Shown here: positions 8,219-17,875 of the stretch, in pieces
How the letters are laid out: every line of letters starts with the position of its first letter
Position numbering within the stretch: the first letter of the stretch is position 1
Source: Granulicella sapmiensis
GTDB lineage: Bacteria; Acidobacteriota; Terriglobia; Terriglobales; Acidobacteriaceae
Direction: 5' to 3'
DNA length: 64,000 nucleotides
NCBI GenBank assembly: GCA_026225395.1
Contig: JAMFSR010000021.1
Span: 186,001-250,000 of the forward strand
Notes under the pieces: model-generated
Seen by the model: the letters and a program-made list of their open reading frames with translations, nothing else
The model's database searches: none
What the model was told of the DNA's origin: nothing
Program-made: the position numbers and the translations under genes

Positions 8219-9036
8219 GCGCCAACACGGTAAACGTTCGCGAATTAGCCGCGTGGGGACTCGACGACTACGAATACCGTCCCAAAGCCTTTGCGGCTGA
8301 AAAAGTAGGCGAAGCCTCGCGTCTGATCAGGAGCCGTCTTCCCTTTGAGCAGTCGAGCATTCTGATCGGAACGGACGAACCGGAACTGGCCAACCTGCTT
8401 GCGTCCCACGCAGAGCGATCAGATCTCTTGGCGGAAATGTCCAGCTTGTCATGGTCTCTCGGTCTCGTTGATCTACGCCCTCTTGTTGCGTTTCAGCGCA
8501 GACTTTCGTTCCGCCCCGATGCGCCTCCGGTCGTCATACCGGCAAAACAGGATTGGCCTGCGCTGTTAGCTGTCACATTTAGTACAGCGAATCCGATCGA
8601 ATGCAGCATGACTCACGATCGTTCTACCCGGACGGTGATTCTGCGCTCAAGCAATCCGAACCTGCACATAGCCACGACCGGCGATGCCGCATTCCCCCTT
8701 AACATTCGCTCCGCTGGACCCTTCTTCGAGGTGGCCTGCTTCCGCAATCGTTGGTTCCTTCGGGATGGCTACCACCGCGCCTACGCTCTTTTGCGGGCCG
8801 GAATATATGAGGTGCCCGCAGTAATCGTCCAAACTTCGACCCTGGAAGAGCTTGGAGCCTCTCAGTCGTGGTTCTTCCCCGAAGATATTCTTTTCTCGAA
8901 TAACCCGCCGCGTCTTGTGGACTTCCTCGATGATGATCTAGTCCTCGAATACACACGGCCAGCTCTTATCAAGACACTACGCATCACTATGGAAGAAACA
9001 CTCGCACCAGCAACCTCCACAGGAGAACAATCATGA
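8215..9036 (+). CDS. Uncharacterised ParB-like protein in the cobalamin operon
   Basis: I do not recognise a named function. The 273-residue protein has no signal peptide or membrane span. Its middle has VDLRPLVAFQRR and a block WFLRDGYHRAYALLRAG followed by VPAVIV. That resembles the DG-x-HR-x-x-AL-x-x-G core of the ParB/sulfiredoxin nucleotide-binding fold (inference). The C-terminal third is acidic with SWFFPEDILFS and FLDDDLVLEYTRPALIKTLR. The start is the ATG overlapping the cobC stop, and its stop overlaps the adenosyltransferase start, so it is translated as part of the B12 operon. A role in corrinoid handling is suggested by position only; the missing CobU activity is one possibility, but no Walker A is visible. 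Confidence 0.75.
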   Translation: MSANTVNVRELAAWGLDDYEYRPKAFAAEKVGEASRLIRSRLPFEQSSILIGTDEPELANLLASHAERSDLLAEMSSLSWSLGLVDLRPLVAFQRRLSFRPDAPPVVIPAKQDWPALLAVTFSTANPIECSMTHDRSTRTVILRSSNPNLHIATTGDAAFPLNIRSAGPFFEVACFRNRWFLRDGYHRAYALLRAGIYEVPAVIVQTSTLEELGASQSWFFPEDILFSNNPPRLVDFLDDDLVLEYTRPALIKTLRITMEETLAPATSTGEQS

Positions 9037-9608
9037 GCATCGCAACCAAACGTGGCGACGGCGGCCAGACCGGCCTTGCCGGCGGCATCCGTGTATCCAA
9101 AGCTGACCTTCGTGTCGAGTCGTATGGCTCGGTCGATGAGCTCAATACCGTCTTAGGCTTCGCGCGCAGCATCTGCCAAAACAAGGAGATCGCAGAGTGG
9201 ACAGAAACCATCCAGCGCACACTCTTTCGCGTCGGCTCGGCCCTCGCCACTCCTCCTGAAAGCAAAAAACAGCCGCCTCTGGTTTCCACAGAAGACATCG
9301 ATATGCTCACCGACTTGGTTCACAAGATCGAGGCAACGGAGGGCATTCTTTCCGACTGGTCACTGCCCGGCGCTTACACTGAGTCCGCAGCCTATGAAGT
9401 AGCACGAACAGTTTGCCGCCGCGCGGAACGTGCAGCCGTCCGCTTCATTGAAAACGGTGGGGAAGTACAACCAACAGTCCTTCCCTACCTCAATCGGCTC
9501 TCTGACGTCATCTGGCTGTTCGGCCGCCTCATAGAGTTCAACGCCGGCATCGAGTCGCGTCTGCGTCCAGAGTCCAAAGGTGGCCCTAAATGGTCGAGAG
9601 CCTGGTAA
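9033..9608 (+). CDS. pduO: Cob(I)alamin adenosyltransferase, PduO type
   Basis: Transfers the adenosyl group of ATP to cob(I)alamin or cobinamide, giving the coenzyme form. The 191 residues show the PduO-type N-terminal ATP-binding motif TKRGDGGQTGL (5-15), IRVSKADLRVESYGSVDELN, and the later conserved block YEVARTVCRRAERAAV with the ATP-contacting arginines. The protein family is a soluble trimer. This is the unrelated alternative to CobA/BtuR, so gene-symbol transfer from CobO should be avoided. Overlaps on both sides (ATGA, TAATG) tie it to the operon. Confidence 0.92.
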   Translation: MSIATKRGDGGQTGLAGGIRVSKADLRVESYGSVDELNTVLGFARSICQNKEIAEWTETIQRTLFRVGSALATPPESKKQPPLVSTEDIDMLTDLVHKIEATEGILSDWSLPGAYTESAAYEVARTVCRRAERAAVRFIENGGEVQPTVLPYLNRLSDVIWLFGRLIEFNAGIESRLRPESKGGPKWSRAW

Positions 9609-10276
9609 TGGCCCAGCGAACAGCCTTCAGCGAACTGGAGCGCGCCGCGGTATATCGCGCTATAGCCGAGCGCCGCGATGTCCGCCGCGGATTTGTCGAT
9701 TGCCCTCTTCCCGAAGACCTCCTGCAACGGCTACTAGCAGCCGCGCACTCTGCGCCTTCCGTAGGTCTCATGCAGCCATCACGTTTTATCGTGATTCGAA
9801 ACATCGAGACACGGACTGCCGTACACAAAATATTTCAGGAGGCGAACAGCGTGGCCGCAGCCACGTACGATGGCGCACGAAGCGAACAGTACGCAGCCCT
9901 CAAGCTGGAAGGCATTCTCGAAGCTCCTCAAAACATCTGCATCGTCTGCAATACCCAGAGCGAACGCGGTCACCAACTGGGCCGCCACACTATGCCGGAA
10001 ACTGCCGCCTACTCAACCGTATGCGCTATACAGAATCTCTGGCTTGCAGCTCGGGCTGAAGGGGTAGGCGTTGGATGGGTAAGCATCCTCGATCCCATTC
10101 GTCTACGAACCATACTCAAGATCCCGGACCATATCCTTCCTGTCGCCTATCTCTGCATCGGCTATGTCGACCAATTTGCCTCGGAACCTGAGCTCGAACG
10201 AGCAGGCTGGGAGAAGCGAGTGCCACTCGAAAGCGCCATCTGCTACGACGTCTATAGTGAGAACCCGAAATCGTGA
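9608..10276 (+). CDS. bluB: 5,6-Dimethylbenzimidazole synthase
   Basis: An oxygen-dependent flavin-destructase that cannibalises FMNH2 to make the lower ligand of B12. It belongs to the nitroreductase fold and is 222 residues long. Motifs seen are AIAERRDVRRGF, HSAPSVGLMQPSRFIVI, ETAAYSTVCAIQNLWLAARAEGVGVGW and LCIGYVDQF. The start is the ATG in TAATG, which overlaps the preceding stop; an in-frame ATG at 9590 would add six residues. Its presence indicates the organism can make the benzimidazole base aerobically and feed it to CobT. Confidence 0.92.
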   Translation: MAQRTAFSELERAAVYRAIAERRDVRRGFVDCPLPEDLLQRLLAAAHSAPSVGLMQPSRFIVIRNIETRTAVHKIFQEANSVAAATYDGARSEQYAALKLEGILEAPQNICIVCNTQSERGHQLGRHTMPETAAYSTVCAIQNLWLAARAEGVGVGWVSILDPIRLRTILKIPDHILPVAYLCIGYVDQFASEPELERAGWEKRVPLESAICYDVYSENPKS

Positions 10277-11853
10277 GAGCCCGCGCCATCATGGTTCTCG
10301 GAACGAGCTCACACGTCGGAAAATCTTTGCTGACCGCCGCGCTCTGCCGCATCTTTGCGCAGGAGGGCTACCGTGTAGCTCCATTCAAATCACAGAACAT
10401 GTCCCTCAACTCAGCTGTCACTCCGGAAGGCCTGGAGATTGGTCGCGCACAAGCCCTTCAGGCTGAAGCCGCCGGTGTTTCTCCATCGGTCCACATGAAC
10501 CCCATCCTCTTAAAACCCTGCGGAGATATGACCTCTCAGGTCGTCGTCCGGGGAAAGATCTGGGGCAAGTTAACGGCGGCAGACTATCACCTTCGTCGCG
10601 TCGATGAACTCTGGCCCATCATTCGAGAGAGCTATGAAACGCTCGCCTCACAAAATGACATCATCATTCTCGAAGGCGCAGGCTCTCCTGCTGAAATCAA
10701 TCTCAAACAGCACGACATCGTAAACATGCGCATGGCGGAGCTAGCGGATGCCGCTTGCCTTCTCGTCGGCGATATCGATCGCGGTGGAGTTTTCGCTTCC
10801 CTGCTTGGCACAGTCGAGCTACTCGATCCACACGAACAGGATCGTATCCGCGGCTTCCTCATCAACAAGTTCAGAGGCGATATCCAACTTCTTGCACCCG
10901 GAGTTCGCATGATTGAGCATCGCCTCGGCAAACCTTGCCTCGGTGTAGTTCCACACCTGCACAACCTAACGCTTGATGAGGAAGACAGTCTCGGCCTTCC
11001 TGCTCCTGACGTACGAGACGATTCTCAATGGACCCCAATTAATGATCTTTCGCGACCCCTGCGCATCGCTGTCATAGCCCTTCCATCGTTTTCGAACTTC
11101 ACCGACTTCGATGCTCTACGCGCGGAACCATCAGTCTCACTCCATCTGTGTCGCACTCCCGAGAGCCTCGCCAATGCGGATATCATCATCATTCCAGGCA
11201 GCAAACAGACCGCTAACGATCTTATCTGGATGCGCTCCGTGGGGTTGGACATAGCAGTAGTCCATCACGCAGCACAAGGCCTCGTAATCGGCATCTGTGG
11301 AGGCATGCAGATCCTTGGACAAGACATCGTAGATCCTTCTGGGGTCGAACACACAGATGCCATTGCAGGTTTGTGCCTGCTCTCGATTCATACAACCATG
11401 CAACCACAAAAGATCACGCGCCTCACTTCCGGTCGCCTGTTAGCTCCATCACTCTTCCGCCAACCAATGACATCGTCGCGAGTAAGCGGTTATGAAATCC
11501 ACGTCGGCGAAACACGCTATGTGGATGGAGCACAACCCTTCGCCGAACTCCGTACAGATACGAGCCAGCAAAGCCTTCTTGATGGCTGCGTCGCGTCCAA
11601 TGGACAAGTCTTCGGCAGCTACCTTCACGGGCTTTTCGACGATGATGGTTTCCGCCACGCATTCCTCATAGCCGCTCGCGCCTTTTACAAACTTGCCCCA
11701 ACGAGTCAATGCAATAACTGGAAACAAGACCGCGAAGACAATCTAAATCGCCTAAGCGATGCGGTCCGATCGTCAATCGACATGCCGCAACTCTTCTCGT
11801 GGATCGGCCTTATCTACCAGCACAATGCAAACCAGGAAGGGTGCCGATCGTGA
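10273..11853 (+). CDS. cobQ: Cobyric acid synthase
   Basis: Amidates carboxylates b, d, e and g of adenosylcobyrinate a,c-diamide using glutamine and ATP. The 526-residue protein has an N-terminal dethiobiotin-synthetase-like ATPase (GTSSHVGKS, then VAPFKSQNMSLNS) and LEGAGSPAEINL with LVGDIDRGGVFASL. A C-terminal class I amidotransferase follows, with nucleophile Cys in GICGGMQILGQ and His in GSYLHGLFD. The start is a GTG overlapping the bluB stop (GTGA). It is often named cbiP in anaerobic-type pathways. Together with cbiA it lets the cell use incomplete corrinoids. Confidence 0.95.
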   Translation: MRARAIMVLGTSSHVGKSLLTAALCRIFAQEGYRVAPFKSQNMSLNSAVTPEGLEIGRAQALQAEAAGVSPSVHMNPILLKPCGDMTSQVVVRGKIWGKLTAADYHLRRVDELWPIIRESYETLASQNDIIILEGAGSPAEINLKQHDIVNMRMAELADAACLLVGDIDRGGVFASLLGTVELLDPHEQDRIRGFLINKFRGDIQLLAPGVRMIEHRLGKPCLGVVPHLHNLTLDEEDSLGLPAPDVRDDSQWTPINDLSRPLRIAVIALPSFSNFTDFDALRAEPSVSLHLCRTPESLANADIIIIPGSKQTANDLIWMRSVGLDIAVVHHAAQGLVIGICGGMQILGQDIVDPSGVEHTDAIAGLCLLSIHTTMQPQKITRLTSGRLLAPSLFRQPMTSSRVSGYEIHVGETRYVDGAQPFAELRTDTSQQSLLDGCVASNGQVFGSYLHGLFDDDGFRHAFLIAARAFYKLAPTSQCNNWKQDREDNLNRLSDAVRSSIDMPQLFSWIGLIYQHNANQEGCRS

Positions 11854-12821
11854 ATCGCAGCGTTCTTCTGCCTGCCGCTTATCTCGTCGACCAAATTGTC
11901 GGGGACCCCGAGTGGCTGCCACATCCAGTCCGTCTCATCGGATCGGTAATCTCTCGCGGTGAGACAGCGCTTCGCCGCCCAAATCAAGCTGCAGCAATAG
12001 AATTCGCATACGGGGCGCTCCTTACAGCCGTCGTGGTTGGGTCTTCCTACTGGACAACGCTGGTGGTCCTGCGATCTACCAGGAAATGCTCCAGCTTCCT
12101 TGGAGACATCGCCGAACTATCCTTGGCTTGTACCTGTCTCGCCGCCCGAAACCTCGAACAGGAAGCGAACGCCGTCACGAACGCTCTTCGCCACGGCGAT
12201 CTTCCGTTGGCACGGAAGCGCCTTTCGCGCATTGTCGGCCGCGATACAGCCAATCTCGACGAATACGAAATCAGCCGTGCCGTCATCGAAACAGTAGCGG
12301 AGAGCACCTCGGATGGTGTCATCGCTCCGCTGTTCTACATGGCCATAGGCGGTGTTCCGCTCGCGATGGCATACAAGGCCGTAAACACACTCGACTCCAT
12401 GATCGGTCATACGGACAGTAACTACTTCTACTTTGGAAAGGGGGCCGCCCGGTTGGACGATGCAGCCAACTATCTACCCTCACGCCTTTCCGCCCTCGCA
12501 ATCATTGCGGCCTCACAACTCGTGCAGCGGTTGCAACCGGAGTCGGCCTGGCATACATGGCGACGCGACGCTTCAAACCACAAGAGTCCAAACGCGGGTC
12601 AACCGGAAAGCGCTATGTCCGGCGCGCTCCATGTTTCACTCGGTGGCGAAAACACATACTCCGGAAAAGCAATTCCCGCACAGCGTATCGGACGAGAATT
12701 TCCTCACGCGACAAAAGAGAACGCGATTCAGTCCATTCGCCTCGCCTCGGTGGCATCGCTGATTGGTCTTGCCTTTGGAGTCATCTTAGTGAACATCGCA
12801 CACGGCAGAAAGCGCAGTTGA
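11850..12821 (+). CDS. cbiB: Adenosylcobinamide-phosphate synthase
   Basis: Inner-membrane protein of 323 residues that attaches aminopropanol phosphate to adenosylcobyric acid. Conserved blocks are LVDQIVGDPEWLPHPVRLIG at the N-terminus, RDTANLDEYEISRAVIETVAE, SDGVIAPLFY, and YKAVNTLDSMIGH with GKGAARLDDAANYLPSRL. I chose the GTG that overlaps the cobQ stop, with AGGAAGG about ten bases upstream. An ATG 51 bases earlier is in frame but would add residues outside the family's start. It is also named cobD in many genomes, which invites confusion with the decarboxylase encoded next. Confidence 0.93.
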   Translation: MNRSVLLPAAYLVDQIVGDPEWLPHPVRLIGSVISRGETALRRPNQAAAIEFAYGALLTAVVVGSSYWTTLVVLRSTRKCSSFLGDIAELSLACTCLAARNLEQEANAVTNALRHGDLPLARKRLSRIVGRDTANLDEYEISRAVIETVAESTSDGVIAPLFYMAIGGVPLAMAYKAVNTLDSMIGHTDSNYFYFGKGAARLDDAANYLPSRLSALAIIAASQLVQRLQPESAWHTWRRDASNHKSPNAGQPESAMSGALHVSLGGENTYSGKAIPAQRIGREFPHATKENAIQSIRLASVASLIGLAFGVILVNIAHGRKRS

Positions 12822-12822
12822 T

Positions 12823-13911
12823 ATGGCGAAGATCGAGTCATACCCGCTTCATGGCGGCCAGCTTCAGCACATCGCGGGACGCTTCGGCATCGCAGCGCCG
12901 CTGCTTCTCGACTTCAGCGCGAACATCAACCCCGAAGGCCCGCCGCCCGCCGTACTAACCACGCTGCACGCGTGCTTGAATGATCTCTCAAGTCTGACCG
13001 ACTACCCGGACCTCCAGCAGACGCACCTGAAGCGCTCCATCGCTACCTACGCAGGTGTCGACCCACAAAGCATCATCGTCGCCAATGGCTTCGTCCCATT
13101 GCTGGAAGCAACACTGCGAACGCTCAACATTCGTAGTTGCAGCCTTCCGGTACCCGCGTTCGTTGAGTATCGCAAAACATTGGAACGGGTTGGAGTCGCC
13201 ATAGAGCCACACTTTCTGAGCACGGACACCTTCTTCAACTACAACGCAGCAGACATCCTTTCAGGAGAAAGGGATGGTCTCCTGCTGGCGAATCCTCAGA
13301 ACCCCTCGGGCATCTGTCATGATATTGCGCACATGAGAGACATCGTCGCGAAGGCATCGGAGAAGAACACAATCGTCCTGCTCGATGAAGCCTTTATCGA
13401 CTACGTGCCGCGGCACTCATTGAGTGCCGCAACTGAGGAATTCTCAAATTTGATTGTCTTCCGTTCGGTCACAAAGTTTCACGGGATACCCGGTCTGCGA
13501 GTTGCATACGCTGTTGCTAATCCCACCATTGCGTCATCGATCAACGACAACCTTCCGCCCTGGCCGGTCACTACACTTGCATCTCGCGCAGTGGCGGCAG
13601 CCTTGGACGACCACCCCTATGTTGATAGAACGACGACCGAAAATCTGCAGCGGCGATCCGCTCTAAAAAGAGATCTCGAATCACTAGGTCTTATGGTGTA
13701 TCCATCGGGCGCAAACTTTCTTCTCTTCTCCATCGCAAACACTGTCGATCCCGATCGTTTCTGGGAGCACATGATCGTCGATCATCACATCGTCCTGCGC
13801 AACTGCGCAAACTACGAGGGCCTCGCTCCCGGACACTTCCGAGCAGCCATAAGGACGGAGCCAGAAAACAACAGGCTTTACAAAGCTCTGAAGGACACAC
13901 TCTCTCAATAA
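12823..13911 (+). CDS. cobD: Threonine-phosphate decarboxylase, PLP-dependent
   Basis: A class I/II aminotransferase-fold enzyme of 362 residues that makes (R)-1-amino-2-propanol O-2-phosphate for CbiB. The N-terminal HGG and LLDFSANINPEGPP are typical of the CobD (Salmonella sense)/CobC group. ANPQNPSG is at 156-163, the cofactor-contacting Asp in LLDEAFIDY near 188, and the Schiff-base lysine in SVTKFHGIPGLR at about 218. It starts one base after the cbiB stop region (TGATATGG). It closes the operon and is followed by a strong terminator. Histidinol-phosphate aminotransferase is the nearest alternative, but the context decides against it. Confidence 0.9.
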   Translation: MAKIESYPLHGGQLQHIAGRFGIAAPLLLDFSANINPEGPPPAVLTTLHACLNDLSSLTDYPDLQQTHLKRSIATYAGVDPQSIIVANGFVPLLEATLRTLNIRSCSLPVPAFVEYRKTLERVGVAIEPHFLSTDTFFNYNAADILSGERDGLLLANPQNPSGICHDIAHMRDIVAKASEKNTIVLLDEAFIDYVPRHSLSAATEEFSNLIVFRSVTKFHGIPGLRVAYAVANPTIASSINDNLPPWPVTTLASRAVAAALDDHPYVDRTTTENLQRRSALKRDLESLGLMVYPSGANFLLFSIANTVDPDRFWEHMIVDHHIVLRNCANYEGLAPGHFRAAIRTEPENNRLYKALKDTLSQ

Positions 13912-14021
13912 GTCCGTATCGATCTCAGCCTGCGTTCCTCCGATCCAGCACCACCTCTCCTGTCCGACCGAAGATTATCGCACCAAAGATGTCACGCATT
14001 TACATGAGCATCTAGAGCACA

Positions 14022-14059
14022 AAATAAGAGGACGAGCCGCGAAGCTCGTCCTCTTATTT
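14022..14059. terminator. Bidirectional intrinsic terminator
   Basis: A perfect 16-bp inverted repeat (14022-14037 and 14044-14059) with a 6-base loop CGCGAA, rich in A on the left and T on the right (AAATAAGAGG.../...CCTCTTATTT). It lies between the convergent ends of the cobalamin operon and the receptor gene on the minus strand, and can end transcription from both sides. Confidence 0.9.
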
Positions 14060-14100
14060 ATCTATGGTTTTACTGGTCTGGTAGCAGCCGTTTGAAATGA

Positions 14101-17100
14101 TCAGTAAGTAATTTTCAAACCGAACTGAATAATACGTGGCTCAAACGTGCTGGTGATCTGTCCCGTATTTGCGCTCGGTCCGCCACCGACGATCCCGGCC
14201 ACCGGAACCGTACCGCCGGTGCCATAAACAGCGCCGGATGCCACAGTCCCTTGTGTCCCACTGATCGAACCCGGAAGATACAGGTTCGTATGGTTGAACA
14301 CGTTATAGAACTCCGCCCGGAACTCAGCCTTCAGTCCTTCGATCGGCGTATTGAACTTCTTGTTCAGCGAAAGATCCGATTGATAGAACGCAGGCGTGCG
14401 TCCAGGATTGCGGCTCGCATTGCCAAACGGGCTCAGCACGTTTCCGATCGCATCCTTGATCGGCGGCAGAACAAACGCACTCAGGTTGATGTAATTGACG
14501 TAACCCGTGTTAGCCGCACGATTTCCACGGCCCTGCGTAATTGGCTGTCCTGCCACATGGTCCGGTCGATACTCATTCGCTCCGCGGTACGTCGCAGAGA
14601 TTTGCGGCGAAACAGCCTGCGCCGAGTTCGGCGAGTACGTAATGTTGAACGGCGTACCAGCCTGCGCCGTGTTAATAAGGCTAACCTGCCATCCTCCAAG
14701 CACACTATCAACTACAGGATTAGCACCATTCATGAACCGGCGGCCTTTGCCGAACGGTAGCTCATACACCACGCTCGTCACATTGATGATCGGCGTGTTG
14801 TAGTCCGACTGCGCATAGTCGGCACGAATATTATTTCCATCCTGCGGTGAGGGCGTATTGCCTTCCAGTGAAGCGCTGGCATCGTCCAGCGAGTGCTCCC
14901 AGGTAAAGGAGTTCAACAGTGTCAACCCGCCAACCATCCGCTGTTCGTAACGAACCTGCAGTGCGTTGTAGTTGGACATGAACTCATTCAGAGCTTCCGT
15001 AATATCCGAAGGCCAGTTTGCATAAGCGCGCGCAAACCCAAGCGACGGGTTCTTCTGGTTGCCATTGATGAACCCCTGCAACTTCACGCCATGGTTGCCT
15101 ACATAGGCCACATCGATCAGGCTGTTTTTGGCTAGCTGTTGCTGTGCGCTCACAAAGTAACTTTCAACATAGCTGTCCCGCGTGTTCTTCGGAATGTACG
15201 TAATGTTGTCCGTTGCCGGATTGAAGCTCGTAACCAGCGCACTCGGAAAGCCCTGATCCTCTGTGGCATAACAGCTGGGCGTCGTCGTACCTACTGCGAT
15301 AATCTGCGCCGGCAAAGGTGTTCCGCAATGGTTAGATGTGCTGGGCGCAATCTGCGTAACACTTGCGAACTGAGCCTGCGGTGCATTGATGGCCAGAATG
15401 TCACCGGAACCCGCGCGTGTGTAATGGACATAGCTCATACCAAAACCGCCTCGCACCGCCAGCTTCGGAGTCGCAGCCAACGCGAAGCCGATCCGTGGTG
15501 CGAAGTCCTTGTAATCCGGATTGACCAGCGTATGCCCGTAAATACCGCTCGGCGAGACTGGCGTAATACCAGTTTGCGCAACAGCGCCAGGTGTAATCGT
15601 GAACACTGTCTGCGATGCAGGGTCGAAGTTCGAGATGTAATTCTTCTGCTCGGAATAAGGCGAGCCGTACTCCCAGCGCAGTCCCACATTCAATGTAAGG
15701 CTGGAGTTCACCTTCCAGTCATCCTGCGCATAAGCGCTGTTCAGCGTCTGGCGAAGGTGAGCGACGAAGTAGTTTGCCAGTTGATACGCGCTCGTAGTTC
15801 CGAAGAGGAAATCAGCCCAGTAGTCATCCGAAACCGTCGTGCCGGTATTGGGCTGACCGTTGATGTTGAGCGCGCACGCCGCTGAGTACGACGCCGGGCA
15901 AGTGCTATAACCGCCGCCATAGGTGTACGACCCATAGAGCGGATTGTTGTCATTCACTGCCATCCATACATGCTCATACTCATAGCCGAACTTCAACGAG
16001 TGTGCGCCCTTCACCCATGTGTAGTTCACCTTCGGATCGAGCAACGAAGGATTCTGCCACTGAGGATTGGTGCTTTGCCTGCCGAAGCCCGTAAACCCCG
16101 TGATACCTGTTGACGGCAAGCCACCTGACACCACGGGATTACTCGGCAACCCGGGAATCGTAATCGCATTTTCGCCGATCGAGAACGAGTACTTCCCTGC
16201 CTTCGTCTTCGACAACCCGATACGCGCGTCAAGCACCTTCGTCGATCCAAACAGATGCGTATAGCCCGCCGCTATCTGCTCATCGAGAAGCCGAATCTGC
16301 CCGTTCGTCTGGCCGTCAAGCGGCAGTGGAATCGTCGGATAATTCTTGCCATCTTCCTTGCGGTCGCTGATACGCAAGAACCACGAGCTGCTCGCACTCT
16401 GCTGATAGTCAAACCGAAGATCGCCTTTGTCCGCGTTATCCGTAAAAGGCACCTCGACAGCATAATCATTAGAAGCAAGACCCGTCGGAGACGGCTGCGT
16501 TGTCAGTCCCACAGTCGGCAACCCCGAAATTGTCTTGAAGTACGTAAGGATCTGTGCCGAGAGCGGATTGATTGCGTTTGCTGGAATAGCCGTGCCCGCA
16601 GCATAAGCCGCACCAGTAGTTGCATTCTTCACCGGGACAGCAAGAATCCCATTCAGCTCATCCTGTGTCGGCAGTGTAAGCACGCTCAGCGGCTTCAACA
16701 CCTGCCGAAAGCCTTCGTAGTCCAGGAAGAAGAACAGCTTGTCCTTCTTGATCGGGCCACCGAAGTTGATGCCGTATTGGTTCCGATTGAACACCGGCTT
16801 CTGGAACGGCGTTGTAATTCCCGTCCCACCCACCAGCGTCGGCTTGAAGAACCCAGCCGCATTCAGATCCGTATTGCGAATGAACTCATAGATCGTCCCA
16901 TGAAAGCCGTTCGTTCCACTCTGAGAAGCTACGTTGATCGTCGCGCCCGACGACCGCCCATACTCGGCACTCTCGTTATTCGTCACCACGCTGAACTGCG
17001 CTACCGAGTCCGGCGGAACGGCAATAATCTGGTTATCGAAACCCTGATTACTCTCGCCATAGGCATTGTTGTCCATGCCATCCAACAGGAAGTTGTTGAA

Positions 17101-17742
17101 CATACTCCGCTGTCCGTTCACGTTATAAGAGCCCGCCCTCACCAGGCTGCTGATCGAGCTCGTCGTCGCCGCCGTCGGCGCCTGTCGCACACCTGTCACC
17201 AATCCCAACAAATCCGAGTAGTTTCTGCTCACCAGCGGCAGCGCCTCGCTCTGGTAGTTCGTAATGGTCTGATCGCGCTGGCTCGACTCGGTCTCCACCT
17301 GCAGCGCAACGCCGTTCACCTCAACCGTCGTGTTCGACCCATTCACACCCAGTGCAAGATCGATGCGCTGCCGCCCACCAACCGAAACCGTAATGTTCTC
17401 CGCAACCGCAATCGCAAAGCCTGCCGCACTCGCGGAAATCTTATAGACACCCGTACGCAGCGACGGCACCTCGTAGTCACCCGCCGAGTTCGTCGTCACC
17501 GTGCTGGAAACGCCCGTCGCATTATTGGTAATCGTTACCGCAGACCCCGGCATCACCGCCCCGGTCGAATCATGGATCGTCCCCACAAGACTTCCATTCT
17601 CATACTGTGCCGCCGCGAAGCTACTAGCGAACATCAGCAGCATCACCATCAAAACGCGCATCCATCCCGCGCCGCGGTTCGAGCGGCTATCCCGCCCACA
17701 AAACATCTCCTGCTCTCGTCCTGCACTCTTATTGATCGGCAT
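14101..17742 (-). CDS. TonB-dependent receptor, Oar-like, with carboxypeptidase-regulatory domain
   Basis: A large outer-membrane protein of the acidobacterial Oar/CarboxypepD-reg type. A signal peptide (VLMVMLLMFASSFAAAQ) leads into a beta domain starting GSLVGTIHDSTGAVMPGSAV. The plug follows, with YNVNGQRSMFNNFLLDGMDNN and INVASQSGTNGFHGTIYEF. A very long barrel begins NRNQYGINFGGPIKKDKLFFF and ends IQFGLKITY. The frame is open to 17868, but I place the start at the methionine of MPINKSAGRE (17742). An operator-like palindrome lies at 17876, and the signal peptide would otherwise begin more than 60 residues in; MFCGRDSR at 17706 is also possible. Likely imports an oligosaccharide; the substrate is unknown. 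Confidence 0.85.
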   Translation of the reverse strand: MPINKSAGREQEMFCGRDSRSNRGAGWMRVLMVMLLMFASSFAAAQYENGSLVGTIHDSTGAVMPGSAVTITNNATGVSSTVTTNSAGDYEVPSLRTGVYKISASAAGFAIAVAENITVSVGGRQRIDLALGVNGSNTTVEVNGVALQVETESSQRDQTITNYQSEALPLVSRNYSDLLGLVTGVRQAPTAATTSSISSLVRAGSYNVNGQRSMFNNFLLDGMDNNAYGESNQGFDNQIIAVPPDSVAQFSVVTNNESAEYGRSSGATINVASQSGTNGFHGTIYEFIRNTDLNAAGFFKPTLVGGTGITTPFQKPVFNRNQYGINFGGPIKKDKLFFFLDYEGFRQVLKPLSVLTLPTQDELNGILAVPVKNATTGAAYAAGTAIPANAINPLSAQILTYFKTISGLPTVGLTTQPSPTGLASNDYAVEVPFTDNADKGDLRFDYQQSASSSWFLRISDRKEDGKNYPTIPLPLDGQTNGQIRLLDEQIAAGYTHLFGSTKVLDARIGLSKTKAGKYSFSIGENAITIPGLPSNPVVSGGLPSTGITGFTGFGRQSTNPQWQNPSLLDPKVNYTWVKGAHSLKFGYEYEHVWMAVNDNNPLYGSYTYGGGYSTCPASYSAACALNINGQPNTGTTVSDDYWADFLFGTTSAYQLANYFVAHLRQTLNSAYAQDDWKVNSSLTLNVGLRWEYGSPYSEQKNYISNFDPASQTVFTITPGAVAQTGITPVSPSGIYGHTLVNPDYKDFAPRIGFALAATPKLAVRGGFGMSYVHYTRAGSGDILAINAPQAQFASVTQIAPSTSNHCGTPLPAQIIAVGTTTPSCYATEDQGFPSALVTSFNPATDNITYIPKNTRDSYVESYFVSAQQQLAKNSLIDVAYVGNHGVKLQGFINGNQKNPSLGFARAYANWPSDITEALNEFMSNYNALQVRYEQRMVGGLTLLNSFTWEHSLDDASASLEGNTPSPQDGNNIRADYAQSDYNTPIINVTSVVYELPFGKGRRFMNGANPVVDSVLGGWQVSLINTAQAGTPFNITYSPNSAQAVSPQISATYRGANEYRPDHVAGQPITQGRGNRAANTGYVNYINLSAFVLPPIKDAIGNVLSPFGNASRNPGRTPAFYQSDLSLNKKFNTPIEGLKAEFRAEFYNVFNHTNLYLPGSISGTQGTVASGAVYGTGGTVPVAGIVGGGPSANTGQITSTFEPRIIQFGLKITY

Positions 17743-17875
17743 TGCGCACCCGCTTCCAAGTAATTGATTTCCGCACCACGAATCTTGCACAATCCCTTCC
17801 TGTCCGGATCGTACAAATTGGGAGCTTTGAACGGTGCCAACACTACGCCGCGTATATGAACCGGTCAATAAAATA

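Noticed and set aside
16255-17763. A 502-residue frame on the + strand
   Set aside because: Arg/His-rich shadow of the Oar-like receptor on the minus strand, with no domain and no ribosome binding site.
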